A stretch of DNA of 17,952 nt, from NCBI GenBank assembly GCA_000431075.1, contig HF986915.1:110603-128554 (forward strand), written 5' to 3'. This DNA comes from Firmicutes bacterium CAG:555. GTDB lineage: Bacteria; Bacillota; Clostridia; Oscillospirales; Oscillospiraceae. The translations under genes were made by a program, and so were the position numbers. Below the pieces are notes generated by a model. It had not been told where the DNA came from, did not search any database, and was given only the letters and a program-made list of their open reading frames with translations. This document shows positions 14,692 to 17,952 of the stretch, piece after piece. How positions within the stretch are numbered: position 1 is the stretch's first letter; every line of letters starts with the position of its first letter.

Positions 14692-14855
14692 ATTCTCTTG
14701 CGTAATAGGGACGCACAGTGTATATTATAGCCGAAGCGAAGACAGATACACGATTTGTCCATACTTTCTTTATTATCCTTCAGGAACTCTCCATCCTGAT
14801 AAATAATTATCTCCATCTCCCCAATTGTTCGGCACTGTTACCGACCGGTGCCGTC

Positions 14856-14897
14856 AAAAAAAGACTGACGCAGAGTTTTCTGCGTCAGTCTTTTTTT
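14856..14897 (-). terminator. Intrinsic terminator of the glyRS-nadE operon
   Basis: A perfect stem of about 18-19 bp (14856-14874 with 14879-14897) around a 4-base loop, ending in seven T's on the minus strand, seven bases after the nadE stop. Confidence 0.95.
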
Positions 14898-14903
14898 GTT
14901 TGA

Positions 14904-16790
14904 TTACTTGTCGAAGGAATCGACGCTTGCCATGAACAGGCTGTTTTCGGCATCCGAGGGGATGAGGAAGCCGTTTCTCGGCGAGACGGAGAAATCCTCG
15001 ACGGCGGGGCCGTCCATGAGGCAGCTGCGCTTGAACTGCTGCGAGAAGTAGCGCTTGCAGTAGCTGCGCATCCACTTGATAAGCTCCTCGTCGGTAAACT
15101 CGTCGCCGTATGCGACCTTTGCGATACGCAGGGTCTTTGCGGGGCTGAAGCCGCAGATCATCATCTTGTGGGTGAAGAAGTCCTGCAGACTGTAAGAGCC
15201 GACATTCTCCTCGCTCTTCTGCTCGATCTGATCGTCGTGGATGGGCAGCAGCTCGGGCGTTACCGGGCAGTCGAGAACATCCCACAGTGCGTCGGCGAGG
15301 ACCTTGTCCTCGGTGTGCTGGGCAATGTATCTCACGCCTGCACGAACCTGAGTTTTGGTAAGACCCATGTTGACATCGTACATGCTGGTGTGGTCGCCGT
15401 TGTAGGTGCACCAGCCGTCGACAAACTCGCTGAGATCCTCGGTGCCGACATCAAGACCGTTGACCTTGTTTGCAATGTCCATGAGCACCTGCGTGCGCTC
15501 ACGGGCCTGGGCGTTTTCAAATGCGATGGAGTAGTCGTCGTGGGCGTGGCCGATATCGTCAAAGTGCTTGTACACGCTCTCGCCGATATCGATTACACGA
15601 ACCTCGGCGCCGACCTGCTCGGCGACGATGATGGCATTGGACTTCGTGCGGGAGGAGGTGCCGAAGCAGGGGAGGGTGCAGGCAACGACATTCGTTGAAG
15701 GCAGTCCCATTCTCTTCATTGCCTCGGCGCAGACCATGACGCACAGGGTCGAGTCAACGCCGCCGGAGATGCCGACGACGCAGTGGTCGAGATTTGCATA
15801 CTCCATGCGCTTTACAAGGCCGGACACCTGAATGTCTATCATGCGGCGGCAGTAGTCGCCCATGTCCTTTTCGTACTCGGGCAGATGCGGCAGCTTGCGG
15901 TAGCTGCGGGTAAGCTCGGTCTCGGCAAACTCCGTGCCCCACGAAACCTCGAAGTGGGGGTACTTGCCTGTGCCGTAGATCTTTTCTTTTCTGCGCAGGT
16001 TCTCAAGATAATCAATGTCGAGCTCGGTGATGACCATGCAGTCGGCACACTCATCGGAAGCAAGCACGCTGCCGTTTTCGGCGACCATGCACAGACCGGA
16101 GAAAACATTGTCGGTCGTCGATTCGCCCTTACCGGGGGCGGCAAGGATCATGCCGCACTTGAGGTGCTTGGAGCGGTACTTGATATCCTCTGTTGCATCG
16201 TGGGTGGAGTAGACCGTTGCGGGGAAGGACGCCATACTTGCGATAACGGTTGCACCTGCAAGAGCGTGGCGTGCAGCGGGAGACTCAATTGCTTTTGCGT
16301 CATTGCCAAGCTCAACGGCCACGGAAAGACCGGGCAGCACGGAGCTTGTGAACAGTGCCTCGCTGCTCAGGAAGCAGTCAAACAGACCGCTCACATCGGC
16401 GTTTACATCGACGCTTGAAAACAGTGTGCCGTCGACCTCGGTGCGGGGAACCATGCCTAAAAGCTCACCGTTGCAGATAACTGCGGCAACGCTGTAAAGG
16501 CAGCCGCCACGGGGCGCATAGGGCAAACCGACCATTGCTAAAATGTCCAGACCGCGGGTGGCCTCGATGACCTTGACGAGGGCGTTTTCCGCACCTCTTA
16601 AAATTACGCTGTGACCGATGAGGTCATAGCAGGAGCAGCCCGTGAGGGTCAGCTCGGGAAAAACGATGATCTTGACGCCCTTGTCGGCGGCAGACTTGAT
16701 GCAGTCGATGACACGACCGGCATTATAGTCTGCGTCTGCAACACGAATGACAGGGGACGCCGCTGCGACTTTAACAAATCCGTCTTTCAT
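14904..16790 (-). CDS. nadE: NAD+ synthetase with a degenerate glutaminase domain
   Basis: A 628-residue NadE of the long type: an N-terminal nitrilase-fold glutaminase domain (1-285) and a C-terminal synthetase that makes NAD+ from nicotinic acid adenine dinucleotide, ATP and ammonia. The synthetase half is intact: the SGGVDS P-loop, GTEDLSE, DHTSMYDVNMGL and the SQQFKRS/SPRN end. In the glutaminase half Glu46 (FPELTLTG) is kept, but the catalytic Lys is Arg116 (GMVPRTE, where PK is usual) and the nucleophile position of the VEVCED motif reads VELGND, with Gly162 for Cys. Two of three triad residues are therefore lost, and the enzyme is probably ammonia-dependent. The ATG overlaps the stop of the small membrane-protein gene (ATGA), and AGAGG precedes it by 7 bases. 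Confidence 0.93.
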   Translation of the reverse strand: MKDGFVKVAAASPVIRVADADYNAGRVIDCIKSAADKGVKIIVFPELTLTGCSCYDLIGHSVILRGAENALVKVIEATRGLDILAMVGLPYAPRGGCLYSVAAVICNGELLGMVPRTEVDGTLFSSVDVNADVSGLFDCFLSSEALFTSSVLPGLSVAVELGNDAKAIESPAARHALAGATVIASMASFPATVYSTHDATEDIKYRSKHLKCGMILAAPGKGESTTDNVFSGLCMVAENGSVLASDECADCMVITELDIDYLENLRRKEKIYGTGKYPHFEVSWGTEFAETELTRSYRKLPHLPEYEKDMGDYCRRMIDIQVSGLVKRMEYANLDHCVVGISGGVDSTLCVMVCAEAMKRMGLPSTNVVACTLPCFGTSSRTKSNAIIVAEQVGAEVRVIDIGESVYKHFDDIGHAHDDYSIAFENAQARERTQVLMDIANKVNGLDVGTEDLSEFVDGWCTYNGDHTSMYDVNMGLTKTQVRAGVRYIAQHTEDKVLADALWDVLDCPVTPELLPIHDDQIEQKSEENVGSYSLQDFFTHKMMICGFSPAKTLRIAKVAYGDEFTDEELIKWMRSYCKRYFSQQFKRSCLMDGPAVEDFSVSPRNGFLIPSDAENSLFMASVDSFDK

Positions 16791-17131
16791 TTTTTTGCCT
16801 CTTTCTCTATGATAAATAAGTTTTCACCGTAGTAGTGGGTGATGGCCTTGCTTGATTTTTCAAAGCCTGCGTCACTGATTATTATCTTCAGCTTGTCGCC
16901 GGAAATGTAACAGTCCTCAATGCCTTCAAGCCTCGGGAAAAGGTTCGTTTCAAGCTCTGCTTTAAGCTCGTCTAAGTGCTGAGCGTAATACTGCGAGTCG
17001 TGGGGCACGGTGTAGCCCTCAACGGGCGCCTTCGCCGTGAAGCATATGACGAGAAACGCAGCGAAAATGCCGAGAAACAGCACACAGCCGGCAGGCTTTA
17101 TCCACTTTACAAATTGCTCTCCGGCGGTCAT
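16787..17131 (-). CDS. Small single-pass membrane protein of unknown function
   Basis: A 114-residue protein with one hydrophobic helix (about 14-32, CVLFLGIFAAFLVICFT) after a short N-terminus containing Lys9 and Lys12, then an 80-residue soluble tail. The tail is charged and helix-strand-like (HLDELKAELETNLFPRLEG, then GDKLKIIISDAG), with no motif I can tie to a function. It is probably a membrane-tethered domain facing outward, judging from the positive residues before the helix. Its start lies one base after the GlyRS stop and its stop overlaps the nadE ATG, so it is translated with both. It has no clear ribosome binding site of its own, which suggests coupling to GlyRS translation. The tight spacing on both sides makes it a real gene. 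Confidence 0.75.
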   Translation of the reverse strand: MTAGEQFVKWIKPAGCVLFLGIFAAFLVICFTAKAPVEGYTVPHDSQYYAQHLDELKAELETNLFPRLEGIEDCYISGDKLKIIISDAGFEKSSKAITHYYGENLFIIEKEAKK

Positions 17132-17132
17132 A

Positions 17133-17952
17133 TCAGAACTTTACACGCTCGGCGATGTAATCTCTTACCTCGCTGATGGGGATGCGAACCTGCTCCATGC
17201 TGTCACGCTCACGCACGGTGACGCAGTGGTCGGCCTCGTCGGTCTCTGTGCCGACGGTGTTGAAGTCGAAGGTGATGCAGAAGGGGGTGCCTATCTCGTC
17301 CTCACGGCGGTAGCGCTTGCCGATAGAGCCGGTCTCGTCATAGTCGACCATGAACTCCTTGGAAAGCTCTCTGTAAAGCTCCATGGCGGGACCTGTGAGT
17401 ATCTCCTTCTTTGAAAGCGGCAGTATGGCGCACTTAAAAGGAGCAAGAGCGGGATGCAGATGCAGTACGGTGCGGACATCGTCGTTGCCCTTCTTATCCT
17501 GACCGACGACCTCTTCATCGTATGCCTCGCACAGGAATGCAAGCGCAACACGGTCGCAGCCGAGCGACGGCTCGATGACATAGGGAATATAATGCTCGTT
17601 GGTCTCCTGATCGAAGTAGGTCAGATCCTTGCCGGATGCCTCCTGATGGCGACCGAGGTCATAATCGGTGCGGTCGGCAATGCCCCACAGCTCGCCCCAA
17701 TCGGTGAACGGGAAGGCGTATTCTATATCGGTAGTTGCACGGGAGTAGAACGCAAGCTCGGCAGGCTCATGGTTACGCAGACGGAGGTTTTCCTCCTTGA
17801 TGCCCAGAGACAGCAGCCAGTTTTTGCAGAAGTCTTTCCAGTAAGCAAACCACTCAAGGTCGGTGCCCGGCTTGCAGAAGAACTCGCACTCCATCTGCTC
17901 AAACTCACGGGTACGGAAAATGAAGTTGCCCGGGGTGATCTCGTTGCGGAAT
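17133..17952 (-). CDS. glyQS: Glycyl-tRNA synthetase, single-chain class II (N-terminus cut off)
   Basis: The minus-strand frame is open to the window edge, so the N-terminal part lies outside; about 272 residues are visible. They include the class II motif 2 segment FRNEITPGNFIFRTREFEQM, the ECEFFCKPGT block, and motif 3 in YIPYVIEPSLGCDRVALAF, followed by the C-terminal anticodon-binding domain (APFKCAILPLSKKE). This is the alpha2-type bacterial/archaeal GlyRS, which charges tRNA-Gly with glycine, rather than the two-subunit GlyQ/GlyS form. An ATG at 17894 lies inside motif 2 and is not the start. The gene leads an operon with the small membrane protein and nadE; the stop is one base from the next ATG. 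Confidence 0.95.
   Translation of the reverse strand, partial: FRNEITPGNFIFRTREFEQMECEFFCKPGTDLEWFAYWKDFCKNWLLSLGIKEENLRLRNHEPAELAFYSRATTDIEYAFPFTDWGELWGIADRTDYDLGRHQEASGKDLTYFDQETNEHYIPYVIEPSLGCDRVALAFLCEAYDEEVVGQDKKGNDDVRTVLHLHPALAPFKCAILPLSKKEILTGPAMELYRELSKEFMVDYDETGSIGKRYRREDEIGTPFCITFDFNTVGTETDEADHCVTVRERDSMEQVRIPISEVRDYIAERVKF

Larger units (their letters stand above)
14547..14855. other. Intergenic region with regulatory sites only
   Basis: No supportable gene. It holds the LysR ribosome binding site and promoter, an inverted repeat at 14667-14691 and an AT-rich stretch. A plus-strand 61-codon frame from a GTG at 14718 has no ribosome binding site and runs through the nadE terminator, so it is not called. 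I see nothing recognisable in 14730-14855. Confidence 0.7.

Noticed and set aside
14547..14816. 90-codon N-terminal extension of the LysR protein
   Set aside because: LysR proteins begin with the helix-turn-helix; the extension crosses the promoter and the ribosome binding site for 14546.
14718..14903. Small plus-strand protein divergent from the LysR gene
   Set aside because: A weak TTGCGT/TATATT promoter can be drawn, but there is no ribosome binding site and the frame reads through the nadE terminator hairpin.

Overview
The window looks like chromosomal DNA from a Gram-positive clostridial bacterium, most like an Oscillospiraceae/Ruminococcaceae gut anaerobe. The grounds are a moderately GC-rich sequence with AGGAGG-type ribosome binding sites, sigma-A-like promoters, short U-tailed hairpin terminators, tightly overlapping genes, and Firmicutes families (YlmH, a YacP/Rae1 nuclease domain, single-chain GlyRS, a CrtO-like acyltransferase, ECF-transporter debris). 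No phage, IS, CRISPR, rRNA or tRNA was seen. The taxonomic call is inference.

Layout. 1-2444 (+): end of a lipid operon, with a CrtO-like glycolipid acyltransferase (cut by the window edge) overlapping a GT28/MGDG-synthase-like glycosyltransferase fused to a diacylglycerol kinase. 2443-2760 (-): C-terminal remnant of an ECF transporter S component that lacks its N-terminal half. 2794-3630 (+): Cof-type HAD phosphatase, converging on a minus-strand pair (3662-6069) of an MFS transporter and a membrane-anchored alpha/beta hydrolase. 6108-6117 is a divergent promoter region. 6151-10245 (+): an overlapping three-gene operon of a DUF362 protein, an 830-residue TetM/EF-G-like GTPase ending in a YacP/Rae1 NYN ribonuclease domain, and a YlmH (S4-domain) protein. 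10377-13620 (+): a ribbon-helix-helix regulator followed by clpB. 13641-14546 (-): a LysR regulator. 14904-17952 (-): glycyl-tRNA synthetase (cut by the window edge), a small membrane protein and NAD synthetase, in one operon.

How the genes fit together. The centre of the window is rich in translation and protein quality control. The GTPase fold should enter the ribosomal A site, its Rae1-like domain should cut mRNA there, and YlmH acts on obstructed 50S subunits in ribosome-associated quality control. I read this as a candidate coupled stall-sensing, mRNA-cleavage and rescue module, and it is the most interesting content here. ClpB, a protein disaggregase, follows under its own promoter with a putative co-transcribed regulator. 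Two other observations stand out. The NAD synthetase keeps its synthetase half but has lost the Cys and Lys of its glutaminase triad, so it probably uses ammonia. The lipid operon joins two enzymes that compete for diacylglycerol in one chain.
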